From the NCBI GenBank assembly GCA_902618175.1, contig CACMZN010000002.1, forward strand, positions 1 through 64,000: a stretch of DNA of 64,000 bases, read 5' to 3'. The notes below the pieces were generated by a model that did no database searches, was not told the DNA's origin, and was given only the letters and a program-made list of their open reading frames with translations. The position numbers and the translations under genes were made by a program. Source of the DNA: an uncultured Verrucomicrobiota bacterium (GTDB lineage Bacteria > Verrucomicrobiota > Verrucomicrobiia > Opitutales > Seribacteraceae). Below, one piece after another: positions 25,608 through 34,060 of this stretch. Position 1 is the stretch's first letter; each line of letters starts with the position of its first letter.

Positions 25608-26146
25608 CGTTTTTTTCCATGGGGTAAAATTTTCTTCATTACTGTTACGCTTAAGATTGAAGAATCAAACCTTCTTCGATCAGCTCTGCTTTTAAAGAAC
25701 CTGAAATCCAGAAATTCATAGCATTTTCGTGCCGCCAGATTATTTTCAAAAGTATTTAGGCATATGGAAAGAAAATCCGTTTTATCTCGGTCGAAACGCA
25801 AGATTTCATCGCAGAAGTATTTTCCTATTCCTTGATTACGTAGTTCAGGCTTTATGATTATTCGGCATAGGCAAGCTTGCTTCTTTGTTTTGACCACGAG
25901 TTCTCCATATGCCTTAAGACCAATCAAACATTTTGAATAGGCAAATGCGTAAACATCTGATCGATTATGATGTATTTTGAAAAGATTCATCAAGAGTCCC
26001 TTTGAAAAGGTATTACCCGACCAATGGAGTCTCTCTTCTTCTGACTTGATCCAATCTAGAACATCACATGCATTGCCCAGATCGAAACATCCAAATTCAT
26101 TCTGCTGAAAGGTCCTTTTCTTTCTCTTAGGTATGGAAATAGTCAT
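25604..26146 (-). CDS. GNAT family N-acetyltransferase
   Basis: A 180-aa GNAT-like protein. Motif A is CLCRIIIKPELRNQGIGKYFCDEIL, with the acetyl-CoA loop RNQGIG. It is followed by LNTFENNLAARKCYEFLDF, the usual motif B. The first 60 residues (FQQNEFGCFDLGNACDVLDWIKSEEERLHWSG) have the look of RimJ/RimL-like enzymes. The Nudix gene is coupled by a 4-bp overlap, so the two products may act together. The acceptor is unknown. Confidence 0.85.
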   Translation of the reverse strand: MTISIPKRKKRTFQQNEFGCFDLGNACDVLDWIKSEEERLHWSGNTFSKGLLMNLFKIHHNRSDVYAFAYSKCLIGLKAYGELVVKTKKQACLCRIIIKPELRNQGIGKYFCDEILRFDRDKTDFLSICLNTFENNLAARKCYEFLDFRFFKSRADRRRFDSSILSVTVMKKILPHGKKR

Positions 26147-26293
26147 GATTCTATAAGCACGAGAAAAGAATACATTTTTCGCATAAATTTTTTATTTCTT
26201 TCGTACAAGTGTCTATTTTTGCTTTTCGCCAGTTGCAATGGATGGTTTAACATATGGAATCTTTGTAACTATATGAACGGAAGGAATGGGAAA

Positions 26294-26590
26294 ATGAAAA
26301 AGAATAAATTAAGTGCTGGAGTTTTTATATTAATTGGACTTTTGACGATGGGAGCTTTTTTCAACAAGACGGAAGCGAACTTAGGTGTCATTAAAGCTGG
26401 TGTAGATGAAAAAGGAAATCCAGTTTGCATAAACAAGACACAAATATATCTCTTCAAAAAAAATCAGGCTGAGAACAAGATCATCTTCTTTTATCATGAC
26501 GCACAAAGTGACGATGCATTTGTTGTAAAATCCTTTTCGGATAAGGAAAGTACTGACAATTACTGGGAACAACTCCTTAAGAGTTGGTAG
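26294..26590 (+). CDS. Small exported protein of unknown function
   Basis: A 98-aa product that I do not recognise. An N-terminal signal segment (KKNKLSAGVFILIGLLTMGAFF) is followed by a compact, charged region with one possible beta-rich domain (VCINKTQIYLFKKNQAENKIIFFYHD). The ATG at 26294 has GGAATGGG just upstream; an ATG at 26273 would add seven residues. The track TTG at 26219 is unlikely. Codon use resembles that of its neighbours. It stands alone between a divergent GNAT gene and a 370-bp gap, with no recognisable partner. The only cysteine (GNPVCINK) is not in a lipobox. Confidence 0.6.
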   Translation: MKKNKLSAGVFILIGLLTMGAFFNKTEANLGVIKAGVDEKGNPVCINKTQIYLFKKNQAENKIIFFYHDAQSDDAFVVKSFSDKESTDNYWEQLLKSW

Positions 26591-26699
26591 GTTCGGTCAG
26601 TTAAAATTAGCTTATTTGGTTTACGGCCGAAGAAAATTGGTTACCGCGATTCTTTAATTCTTGAAAATGTCACACCACTTAACCCTATTCAGAAAGAAC

Positions 26700-26831
26700 G
26701 AAAAAAAGGGACATAATTTTTGATTTTAAAAACTTGGCATCTTTCATGCAAAACAGGTTGTTGAGGAAAGGGTTTCATGGGTTAGCAACCATGGGGTGCG
26801 CGTCAAAGGATGACGCGCACCTTTTTTTTTT
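26700..26831 (+). ncRNA. Candidate small RNA or long 3' UTR with strong terminator
   Basis: The strand contains a hairpin CATGG-GTTAGCAA-CCATG (26776-26793) directly followed by the terminator stem. There is no ORF. The 5' end is uncertain because I see no clear promoter; TTGAAA at 26661 has no good -10 partner. It could equally be the 3' untranslated region of the small exported gene. Confidence 0.25.
26795..26831 (+). terminator. Perfect 11-bp intrinsic terminator
   Basis: GGTGCGCGTCA pairs without mismatch to TGACGCGCACC with an AAGGA loop, followed by ten T residues. It is the strongest terminator in the window and lies about 205 bp past the nearest plus-strand stop codon. Confidence 0.92.
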
Positions 26832-26960
26832 AACCACCTACTAAAATGATGAGGTTTACCCAATAATAAATGACAACAAAAAGTTGTTATTGAAAAAAAT
26901 TTGTTGTAATTTTTGAAAGAGGTTTGGTTTTAGTGTCGAGAAACCGGCAACCTTGCAAAA

Positions 26961-27404
26961 TTAACCTTCCGATTCCAATAAATTGGCAAAGCTTTCCATA
27001 TATGCCACTACATGATGACGATTGTTTTTTACGAGATGTCGAAAACCTCCTTCAAGGTTCTCCAAAACTCTGTGATCGGATAAATTTTCGAGTTTGACAA
27101 TATCTTCATGCGTCATGCCAAATTTTTCTATGGTTATAAAGATGTCATCCACTTTGCATCCGCTTTTCGAACAATAATCGATCGCGTGCTCTGACCACTC
27201 GTCCAATTTGAAATCAATGGATTTGACTATTTCGAAGCTACTCATTCCAGTGATTGTTTGTATCAGGTGTCCCGCATTACATTGACCCATATGCCCCCAC
27301 TGGTACTCAACGTCATCCATAGATAATCGGCTGGAGGTCTTACGCAGAGCATTGACAAGGAAACTTTTGCTGGTTTGTGCGTTTATGGTGTGTGTTTGTT
27401 GCAT
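26961..27404 (-). CDS. Conserved hypothetical protein
   Basis: A 147-aa cytoplasmic-type protein without signal or membrane segment. The segment YQWGHMGQCNAGHLIQTITG near residue 35 (Cys and His within a short run) looks like a conserved core that I associate with uncharacterised proteins of Bacteroidota and Verrucomicrobiota. A second part has CSKSGCKVDDIFITIEKFGMT. Together the Cys and His residues (C43, H47, C79, C84 by rough count) could bind metal. The start ATG at 27404 is reasonable. The gene is isolated, with a 370-bp gap after it and a tRNA-Gly gene behind it. The function is unknown. Confidence 0.7.
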   Translation of the reverse strand: MQQTHTINAQTSKSFLVNALRKTSSRLSMDDVEYQWGHMGQCNAGHLIQTITGMSSFEIVKSIDFKLDEWSEHAIDYCSKSGCKVDDIFITIEKFGMTHEDIVKLENLSDHRVLENLEGGFRHLVKNNRHHVVAYMESFANLLESEG

Positions 27405-27563
27405 ACGAAAAATTTATTTTATAATGTCATGAAACCGCAAATGAAAGGGATTTCAACTTTTCCTTTCTGATTTGCACATGAATTTCGATATTTTCAAGTT
27501 TTTATCACGAATTTTCTATGATGGTATATAATCCAGCATCTGGAAATCGTTGGATAATGTGGC

Positions 27564-27637
27564 TGGTGCGGGCACTCGGAATCGAACCGAGGACACCAGC
27601 TTGGAAGGCTGGGGTTTTACCCCTAAACTATGCCCGC
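27564..27637 (-). tRNA. tRNA-Gly (anticodon TCC)
   Basis: The minus strand reads GCGGGCATAGTTTAGGGG at the 5' end, the anticodon arm CCAGC-CTTCCAA-GCTGG with TCC at positions 34-36, a T-arm CTCGG-TTCGATT-CCGAG, and an acceptor 3' half TGCCCGC followed by A and an encoded CCA. All four stems pair. The plus-strand track ORF at 27518-27700 is the familiar spurious antisense of a tRNA. Confidence 0.97.
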
Positions 27638-27696
27638 TTTAAGAAAGTCAAAGTAAACGCAAGCAAAGGTTTGGGGTCAAGGGCAATTGCCTCCAG

Positions 27697-28536
27697 CTAG
27701 TTGATGTCCAGTGCCTGACAGACGGATTCATGAAAGATTGGTGATCCCACTCGGAAAGGACACGAGGGCATGGATGGAGTGAAATACTTCATTGGAAAGG
27801 CAGGTTTTCCGAGAAAGTGAAAGGCTGCCCCGGCTCCCTCGCAGATCGGATAACCTGCCGCGCAGTCCCAAGGTTTGGCACGATATTCCAGACATCCGTC
27901 CAACCGACCTGTGGCTACGTTGGAAAGTCCAACTGCTGCCGAGCCAGGACAGCGAATCCGCCAAACCTGAAGAGATTCGCTCAAGGCATCAAGTTGCTCT
28001 CTGGGGATGGGAAAATGCATGCAGAACGTAAGTTTTTCATTCACGAGTCCGGCCGCCGCTTGCACTGATTTGCAACCCTCAATGGAACCGAATTCCTTGC
28101 CGCCCTGAAGAAGATTGTCCCTTCCATAGTCATAGATGAAGCCATAAACCGGTCTACCTTTTCTAAGCAATCCTAGGGAGATACCACATTCGGGAACTCC
28201 CACGGCGTAGTTGTTGGTTCCATCAACTGGATCGAGCACCCATGCAAATTCAGAATAAAGAGTTATGGGTTGCGGTGTTATAATGGACTCTTCCGAACAA
28301 AAGTCGTCATATGGGAAATCCTTTGCAATCACTTCAAAAAGATCTTTGGAAATGGTTTCATCAACCTCCGTGACACGAGTTCCGTCTGCCTTCCATTTGC
28401 TCTTGGCATTGCCGAAGTGCGCCCTGAAGAAATCCACCTGTGCCAAAACGGCATGATGGGCAAGCAGAATTCGATCTTGCAGAGAAGCATCAGCACTAGA
28501 TAAGTCGGGGATTAGGTTGTTTTGGGATCGATCCAT
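27697..28536 (-). CDS. Inositol monophosphatase family protein
   Basis: A 279-aa metal-dependent phosphatase of the SuhB/IMPase/CysQ superfamily. The metal ligands are in EVDETISK, FCSEES, WVLDPVDGTNNY and WDCAAGYPICEGAG. The family hydrolyses inositol-1-phosphate or related sugar phosphates, and some members act on PAP. The ATG at 28534-28536 overlaps the 3' end of ispG by 25 bp, so translation is likely coupled at the end of the long minus-strand operon. The substrate cannot be decided from the sequence. Confidence 0.92.
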   Translation of the reverse strand: MDRSQNNLIPDLSSADASLQDRILLAHHAVLAQVDFFRAHFGNAKSKWKADGTRVTEVDETISKDLFEVIAKDFPYDDFCSEESIITPQPITLYSEFAWVLDPVDGTNNYAVGVPECGISLGLLRKGRPVYGFIYDYGRDNLLQGGKEFGSIEGCKSVQAAAGLVNEKLTFCMHFPIPREQLDALSESLQVWRIRCPGSAAVGLSNVATGRLDGCLEYRAKPWDCAAGYPICEGAGAAFHFLGKPAFPMKYFTPSMPSCPFRVGSPIFHESVCQALDIN

Positions 28537-30557
28537 CTATTCTCTTCTTGTATTAGTTCGATCAAGCGGTCAACTGCTTCAGATTCAGGAATAGCAGATT
28601 TTACCCGCTCTTTACCAACATAGAGATCGATTTTACCCGGTCCGGAGCCAACGTAACCAAAATCGGCGTCTGCCATTTCACCAGGTCCGTTAACGATACA
28701 CCCCATGACCGCTATGGTCACACCTTTAAGATGACCGGTGGCTGCCTTTACTTTTTGAGTTGTGCTCTGCAAATCAAAAAGAGTTCTTCCGCAACTTGGA
28801 CAAGCAATGAATTCAGTCTTGGTTATGCGTGCACGGGCACCTTGCATAAGGTTGTAGACAAGACCGCGGTTACGATTCAAAGAACCAGCATTTTCAACTG
28901 ACACAAGGTCACCTATGCCGTCGCAAAGCAAAGCACCGATTAATATCGAGGCATCCAGCAGTCGACCGGAGAAAAGATCCTCTTGATCTAAAAAACGGGA
29001 TGATTCATGATCACGGATCCATATCGGCAAGCTAAGGTTATAATGGGAAAGGGAAGCGGCGAGGATACGATACCCAGCAACGGGGTTTACACTGGAGTTG
29101 GGATCAAGAGTAAGAATGGGGGCGGTGTAGGCATTGGCAAGAAGGGTTGCGTAAACGTTATTCAAGCGGTCGGCGGGAACAGCCAAGGCAGGTTGGTGAC
29201 CAGCCACTTCGCAAAAAGTAAGAAAGCGCGCGAGACTGGATTCGTCTGAGCAGGCGCGAGGCGAAAACCAGATAAGGGGAACGCATCCTGGTTTGTTAAC
29301 TGGGATCTCATCGCATTCATGATCCTCCCGTTCGTCAAGTACGACCATGAAGGCAACAGCACCAACAATCGAACATGCAAGAGTTTGAAGGCTGCTAAGA
29401 TCGGAAGATTGAGTAATCACAACCATCAAGCCCTCTACCCTGGCGTCTTTTGATTGAACTTGTACACTTGCCAATTCACGAATGATTTCTTGGCAATCAG
29501 AGAGAGGATGGTCTGTGGGTACTAAAGCCGAGGGGGGATTCCTGTCTCCAATGGAAAACTTAGATAAACCGAAGGAAACTTCTTTGGATGATCTGCGGGA
29601 GTAGGAAAAAGGATCGATTTTCTCATCGATCGAGAAACTTTTTTTTGATTTGTTCCTCCACCAAGCATGAGCCCTGCGGACAAGGTCTCGAGCGACGGGA
29701 ATTTCATGAACTGGATCTTCGGTAAGCGAGACTCGAATGGTGTCGCCCAATCCATCAAGAAGAAGGGATCCGATGCCAATGGAGCTTTTGATGCGGGCGT
29801 CCTCACCGTCACCCGCTTCCGTCACACCTAAGTGAAGAGGATAATGCATGTCCTCTTCATTCATCATCGAGACTACTAGGCGATACGCCTGAATCATAAC
29901 CTTTGGATTGCTGGATTTCATGGAAAGAATGATTTGGTGATATCCATGAAAACGGGCTATGCGAAGGAATTCCAAAGCTGATTCCGCCATACCCCGAGGT
30001 GTGTCGCCAAAGCGATTCATAATTCGGTCAGAAAGAGATCCATGGTTGGTTCCGATTCTCAGCGAACGACCCAATTCCATACATCTCAGGACCAATGGAG
30101 AAAAGGATTCGTAAAGTCTATCAAGTTCTTCCTCGTATTGAGATTCGGAATATTCGCGAATTTGGAACTTCTTGCGATCGGCATAGTTCCCTGGATTGAT
30201 TCTGACCTTCTCGACATGCTTGACGGCTTCCATTGCAGCTGAGGGCATGAAGTGAATGTCTGCGACGAGAGGAACCTCAATACCTGCTGAACGAACTTTT
30301 TTGGAGATTTCACCCAGTGCCTCAGCAGCTCTCACATTTGGAGCGGTGATGCGTACGATTTCGCAACCTGCTTCCGCCAATTCTATTGTCTGCTCAACGG
30401 TAGACTTTACGTCAAGAGTATTGGTTGTGGTCATGGATTGGATGCGAACAGGATTTTCTCCACCTGTGGCAATTGATCCTATGTTGACTACACGAGAAAA
30501 TCGACGGATGGAACTGTAACGCGAGGCGCAGTAGGGGGCCGCCTTTCCCAAAATCAT
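28512..30557 (-). CDS. ispG: 4-hydroxy-3-methylbut-2-enyl diphosphate synthase, large form
   Basis: The 681-aa IspG (GcpE) catalyses the penultimate step of the MEP isoprenoid pathway with a 4Fe-4S cluster. The TIM barrel begins with VNIGSIATGGENPVRIQSMTTT. The cluster site is FIACPSCGRTLFDLQ and MGCIVNGPGEMADADFGYVGS. Between them is an extra domain of about 270 residues, the 'large' type known from plants, Chlamydiae and Bacteroidota, whereas the E. coli form is about 370 aa. The track start at 30812 lies inside rseP. The ATG at 30555-30557, 4 bp after the rseP stop, is chosen. Confidence 0.95.
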   Translation of the reverse strand: MILGKAAPYCASRYSSIRRFSRVVNIGSIATGGENPVRIQSMTTTNTLDVKSTVEQTIELAEAGCEIVRITAPNVRAAEALGEISKKVRSAGIEVPLVADIHFMPSAAMEAVKHVEKVRINPGNYADRKKFQIREYSESQYEEELDRLYESFSPLVLRCMELGRSLRIGTNHGSLSDRIMNRFGDTPRGMAESALEFLRIARFHGYHQIILSMKSSNPKVMIQAYRLVVSMMNEEDMHYPLHLGVTEAGDGEDARIKSSIGIGSLLLDGLGDTIRVSLTEDPVHEIPVARDLVRRAHAWWRNKSKKSFSIDEKIDPFSYSRRSSKEVSFGLSKFSIGDRNPPSALVPTDHPLSDCQEIIRELASVQVQSKDARVEGLMVVITQSSDLSSLQTLACSIVGAVAFMVVLDEREDHECDEIPVNKPGCVPLIWFSPRACSDESSLARFLTFCEVAGHQPALAVPADRLNNVYATLLANAYTAPILTLDPNSSVNPVAGYRILAASLSHYNLSLPIWIRDHESSRFLDQEDLFSGRLLDASILIGALLCDGIGDLVSVENAGSLNRNRGLVYNLMQGARARITKTEFIACPSCGRTLFDLQSTTQKVKAATGHLKGVTIAVMGCIVNGPGEMADADFGYVGSGPGKIDLYVGKERVKSAIPESEAVDRLIELIQEENRWIDPKTT

Positions 30558-30561
30558 GGCG

Positions 30562-32031
30562 TCAGTAAGGAAACAGTCGCTGGACGTCAAAAAAAGTGAC
30601 GTAGAGCATAAAGGAAAACAAAAGAACGACGAAGAGCATCTGAGCTCGTTCGAGAAACGCAAGCGGTAGAGGCTGTCCCCGTAATTTCTCGATGGTGGCG
30701 AATACCATGTGCCCGCCATCCAATACGGGAATGGGCAAGAGATTGAGAATGGCGAGATTAACATTGATGAACACAACAAACCAGAGGAGTTTCTTGAATC
30801 CGATCTTGGCAAAAACGCTCAGGTGATTGACGATGCCAACAGGGCCGCTCATGTTGCGTAGTTTAACGTCGGAACGTGGACTAATCAGACCAGTCAAGGT
30901 CAAATACATGTCTTTTACCCTCTTTAGTATGAGGACAAACGGATTCGGGTAGGTGATGACGGATTTTCCAACTGGACGAAAGCCAATCAATTTGCGGGAG
31001 ACAAGACTTGCTCCAACCGCAAGTTCCTTTTCGACTGGGATGAGATCGTAGGTTTTTTCGGGACCGTTTTCGCCTCCTTTACGAACCGTAAATGCAATGG
31101 ATTGGTTGGAATCCGTCTTCTTGAGCAGGTCAATCAACTGAGAGAATGAATGAATGCGTTGACCATCCATGGCATAAGGTTGATCCCCAATTTCAAGGCC
31201 AGCTTTTATCGCAGGCATATCTGGGGTGAGTTCCTCGATGAAAAAAGTTTCTTCTGGACCAATACCGATCACACGCATTTCTTCGCTTCCAAAAACTACA
31301 GGGTAAGCCTCCAATTCCACTTTTTGACCCTTTCGAAGAATTGTCAGATTTACGAGTCGGACACCTTCTGGAGTTTGTTGTTTTCCGGTGATGATTCGGT
31401 TTTGTATGTCCATGAAGCTTTCTACGGAAGAACCATCCACTTCCAAAATCTCATCTCCAACTTGCAGTCCCGCTTTTTTGCCTGGCCCAGATACTTCTTC
31501 TCCTTTTTGAATCAATGGATTCCAACGTTCGACTTTGTCGGCAACATAGCCGATTTTGGTCGTTAGTTGAGCGTCCGAAACTTCGTATCCGAAAAAAGAT
31601 AGGATGCAGGCAAGAAAGAAAGCCAAGAGAATGTTGAAGACCGCACCCATGACTGACACGATCATTTTGTCAGAATAGCCAATTTTTGGTAGAGGGTCCA
31701 TTACCTGACTTTTATCTTTTTTGGCTTCGTTCTCATCCCAGGACTGAAGAGATTCCTTTTCTTCTTGCTCCCTATCCGATCCCTCAATTCTACCCATATC
31801 AACAAGTTGGGGAAGAGCCACATAACCTCCAAAGGGTATTGCAGATAAGCGATACTCAACCCCATTTCTAGTCCAGCCGAAAATCTTTGGACCGAAACCG
31901 ATGGAGAATCTTTTAATCAGCAGTCCCCGCTGCCGGGCAGCGAGGAAATGTCCAAGCTCATGAATGAAAATAGTGAACCCAAGAGCAAAAAGAGCCACCA
32001 ACAAAAAGGTAAAATCGTACAGAATAGACAT
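30562..32031 (-). CDS. rseP: Site-2 intramembrane zinc metalloprotease
   Basis: A 489-aa RseP/YaeL-type protease. The zinc motif HELGH is at about residues 24-28 in the first transmembrane helix (ALGFTIFIHELGHFLAARQRGL). The third ligand motif LDGGH (LLPIPVLDGGHMVFATIE) is near the C-terminus, and two PDZ domains lie in the periplasmic part. It cleaves membrane anti-sigma factors and leftover signal peptides. Downstream ispG begins 4 bp after its stop. A relation to the ECF/FecR pair at 16.2 kb is possible but not shown by sequence. A charged insert (DREQEEKESLQSWDENEAKK) follows the first helix. Confidence 0.95.
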   Translation of the reverse strand: MSILYDFTFLLVALFALGFTIFIHELGHFLAARQRGLLIKRFSIGFGPKIFGWTRNGVEYRLSAIPFGGYVALPQLVDMGRIEGSDREQEEKESLQSWDENEAKKDKSQVMDPLPKIGYSDKMIVSVMGAVFNILLAFFLACILSFFGYEVSDAQLTTKIGYVADKVERWNPLIQKGEEVSGPGKKAGLQVGDEILEVDGSSVESFMDIQNRIITGKQQTPEGVRLVNLTILRKGQKVELEAYPVVFGSEEMRVIGIGPEETFFIEELTPDMPAIKAGLEIGDQPYAMDGQRIHSFSQLIDLLKKTDSNQSIAFTVRKGGENGPEKTYDLIPVEKELAVGASLVSRKLIGFRPVGKSVITYPNPFVLILKRVKDMYLTLTGLISPRSDVKLRNMSGPVGIVNHLSVFAKIGFKKLLWFVVFINVNLAILNLLPIPVLDGGHMVFATIEKLRGQPLPLAFLERAQMLFVVLLFSFMLYVTFFDVQRLFPY

Positions 32032-32036
32032 GTCAG

Positions 32037-33203
32037 CTAAGAAGATGCAAATGAAGAACTACGGATATATTCATGACTCAGTTGCCGGACATTACGGTCC
32101 ATGCTCAGAAGTTCGTCCAAGGTATTTGGTTGAGAATGATCTATGTTGTTCATGACTTCCTCGATAATGTGGGGAATTTGAAGAAAGCCAATTCGATTTA
32201 GTCGAAATGCTTCTACAGCAACTTCATTTGCGGCGTTGAAGACGAGGGGAGCCGAACCTCCTTGTTTTAATGCATCCATTGCATGACGTAGACAAGGAAA
32301 ACGATCGAGTGGGGGAGGATGGAAGGTAAGATCAAGCGGTTGGGCAAAATCAAGAGATGGTTCCACCCCAGGAAAGCGATGGGGATGGAGCAATGCATTC
32401 TGCATTGCAAAAGTCATGGATGGTGGACTCAGTTGAGCAAGACAGCATCCGTCAATAAAACGAACCACTGCATGGATAATGCTTGGCGGGTGGATGACTA
32501 CTTCAAGTTTTGAGGGTGGTATCCCAAACAACCAATGGGCCTCCATGAGTTCGAGTCCTTTGTTAGCCATAGTAGCCGAATCAATGGTAACTTTTGGTCC
32601 CATGGACCAATTTGGGTGCTGCAGGGCAGATTCCAAGGTGACCCCTTTTAGTTCCTCCGCCGTTAAATCTCTGAAAGGACCGCCAGAAGCTGTTAATATA
32701 ATGGAGTCGACGCTTCGATGAGGTTGGTCGGCGATGCATTGGAAAACTGCATTGTGTTCACTGTCGGCCGGTATGATACGGGCTCCGCTGCGTAGAGCAG
32801 TCTCTGTCACTAACTTTCCTCCTACAACCAAGGATTCCTTGTTTGCCAGAACAACGTCTTTTCCTGCTTCAAGGGCTGCTAAAGTAGGGCGCAATCCGGC
32901 GGCGCCCACAATTGCAACTACCACAAATTCCGCTTCCGGATGTGATGCTAACGAAGCAAGAGCATCTTCCCCATGAGACAACCGGGTGCTGGGGTCAAAA
33001 CTCGTTGAGTCTTTGGGTTTTTTCGTCAAATGAGCTAGAGGAACTTTAAATTCGTTTGTGATATCTGAAAGTTTCTCGGTTTGGGAATGGGCCGAAGCAC
33101 CTAGTAAAAAAAGTTTGTCAGGGTGTTTACGGAGAACCTTAAGTGTGCTCTCGCCAATCGAACCAGTAGCCCCGAGCAAAATGAATTTTTTTGGATCACT
33201 CAC
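32037..33203 (-). CDS. dxr: 1-deoxy-D-xylulose 5-phosphate reductoisomerase
   Basis: The 388-aa enzyme converts DXP to MEP with NADPH, the second step of the MEP pathway. The NADPH motif LLGATGSIGESTLKV, ANKESLVVGG, the metal and substrate loop IPADSEHNAVFQC, SMGPKVTIDSATMANKGLELMEA and ANEVAVEAF are all conserved. The length is standard. Its ATG overlaps the cdsA stop by 4 bp, and the rseP start is 5 bp after its stop, so it is part of the uppS-cdsA-dxr-rseP-ispG cluster. Confidence 0.96.
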   Translation of the reverse strand: MSDPKKFILLGATGSIGESTLKVLRKHPDKLFLLGASAHSQTEKLSDITNEFKVPLAHLTKKPKDSTSFDPSTRLSHGEDALASLASHPEAEFVVVAIVGAAGLRPTLAALEAGKDVVLANKESLVVGGKLVTETALRSGARIIPADSEHNAVFQCIADQPHRSVDSIILTASGGPFRDLTAEELKGVTLESALQHPNWSMGPKVTIDSATMANKGLELMEAHWLFGIPPSKLEVVIHPPSIIHAVVRFIDGCCLAQLSPPSMTFAMQNALLHPHRFPGVEPSLDFAQPLDLTFHPPPLDRFPCLRHAMDALKQGGSAPLVFNAANEVAVEAFRLNRIGFLQIPHIIEEVMNNIDHSQPNTLDELLSMDRNVRQLSHEYIRSSSFASS

Positions 33204-34060
33204 GGACCTAGAGTCAAAAGAACGAAGTATCCAGTCGGAGCAGCTAAAATAAGACTGTCGGTCAAATCAAGTAGTCCTCCAATTCCAGGAATTGCTCCTC
33301 CTGAGTCCTTCATTCCTGCCAACCGTTTTAAAACAGAAGCAATCAAGTCTCCGATCACTGAAGTAATCGCAATAAGCAAGCCCCAGAAAGCGCCCTGGTA
33401 AGGAGAAAAAGTCCAATTGCCGAAATTAATCAGATCAGGACTATAATTGATTACCAACCAAGGCAAGAGAGCTCCTAAACCGGACGAGAAAGCAAGACCT
33501 CCTATTAATCCTTCAATGGTTTTGCCGGGACTGATCGAGGGAGCCATTTTTGTACGACCAATTGCCTTTCCGACCAAAAGAGCTCCAATATCACTGAATT
33601 TAGCAACGATCACAACCCAGAGACAGAAAAATAAACCAAAGCCTAAATTTTGAGAATCGCTCGTGACCTCTGATGCTTGTATGATGAGAACGAAGTAATG
33701 AAGTAAAAACGGCACATATAAGAGACCGAAGAAAGTGGGCATCAACCTCTTGACGTACATTCCCCTCTGACCTTGAGAGAAAAGAACGCAGGCGGAGGAA
33801 GTAAGCAGGGCTCCAACTGCAAGAACGTCGGTTCCTGTGCCGGGAAAAAAAAAGGAAATCGGGAGCATGCAGGCACAAGTAATCAAACCAGACAAGCGAT
33901 TGGCAGCATAACCCAAGCGTCCAAGAATGGTGTAGGTCTCGAACAGGGTGAGCGTGGCGCATATGTTAAGTACCCACATAGCTCCGGTTTCCTTCATTGT
34001 ATAGGTGATTCCACCCATTGCTCCCCAAAGAATCGTGGTGGATAGAAAACGGAGAATCAT
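33200..34060 (-). CDS. cdsA: Phosphatidate cytidylyltransferase
   Basis: A 286-aa polytopic membrane enzyme that makes CDP-diacylglycerol from phosphatidate and CTP. About seven hydrophobic spans are visible. The C-terminal signature reads ASVLKRLAGMKDSGGAIPGIGGLLDLTDSL. Compared with the common PGHGGxxDRxDS pattern, the His is Ile and the Arg is Leu, while the two Asp residues and KRxxGxKD are kept. SDIGALLVGKAIGRTKMAPSISPGKTIEGLIGG is the usual upstream motif. Four-bp overlaps on both sides tie it to uppS and dxr. Confidence 0.94.
   Translation of the reverse strand: MILRFLSTTILWGAMGGITYTMKETGAMWVLNICATLTLFETYTILGRLGYAANRLSGLITCACMLPISFFFPGTGTDVLAVGALLTSSACVLFSQGQRGMYVKRLMPTFFGLLYVPFLLHYFVLIIQASEVTSDSQNLGFGLFFCLWVVIVAKFSDIGALLVGKAIGRTKMAPSISPGKTIEGLIGGLAFSSGLGALLPWLVINYSPDLINFGNWTFSPYQGAFWGLLIAITSVIGDLIASVLKRLAGMKDSGGAIPGIGGLLDLTDSLILAAPTGYFVLLTLGP

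Larger units (their letters stand above)
26591..26960. other. Intergenic region with hairpin and terminator
   Basis: No credible gene is present in these 370 bp. A perfect 11-bp terminator stem is at 26795-26821, about 205 bp after the exported-protein stop. A smaller hairpin (CATGG/CCATG) lies just before it. Further on, AACAACAAAAAGTTGTT at about 26874-26890 is a weak hairpin that might end the minus-strand gene. The distance from the coding sequence makes a separate small RNA possible. Confidence 0.55.

Noticed and set aside
27518-27700. ORF with ALGIEPRTPAWKAG on the plus strand
   Set aside because: It is the antisense of tRNA-Gly, a well-known spurious ORF pattern.
30558-30812. N-terminal extension of the ispG track ORF
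   Set aside because: It lies inside rseP in another frame. The IspG family sequence starts near the ATG at 30557.
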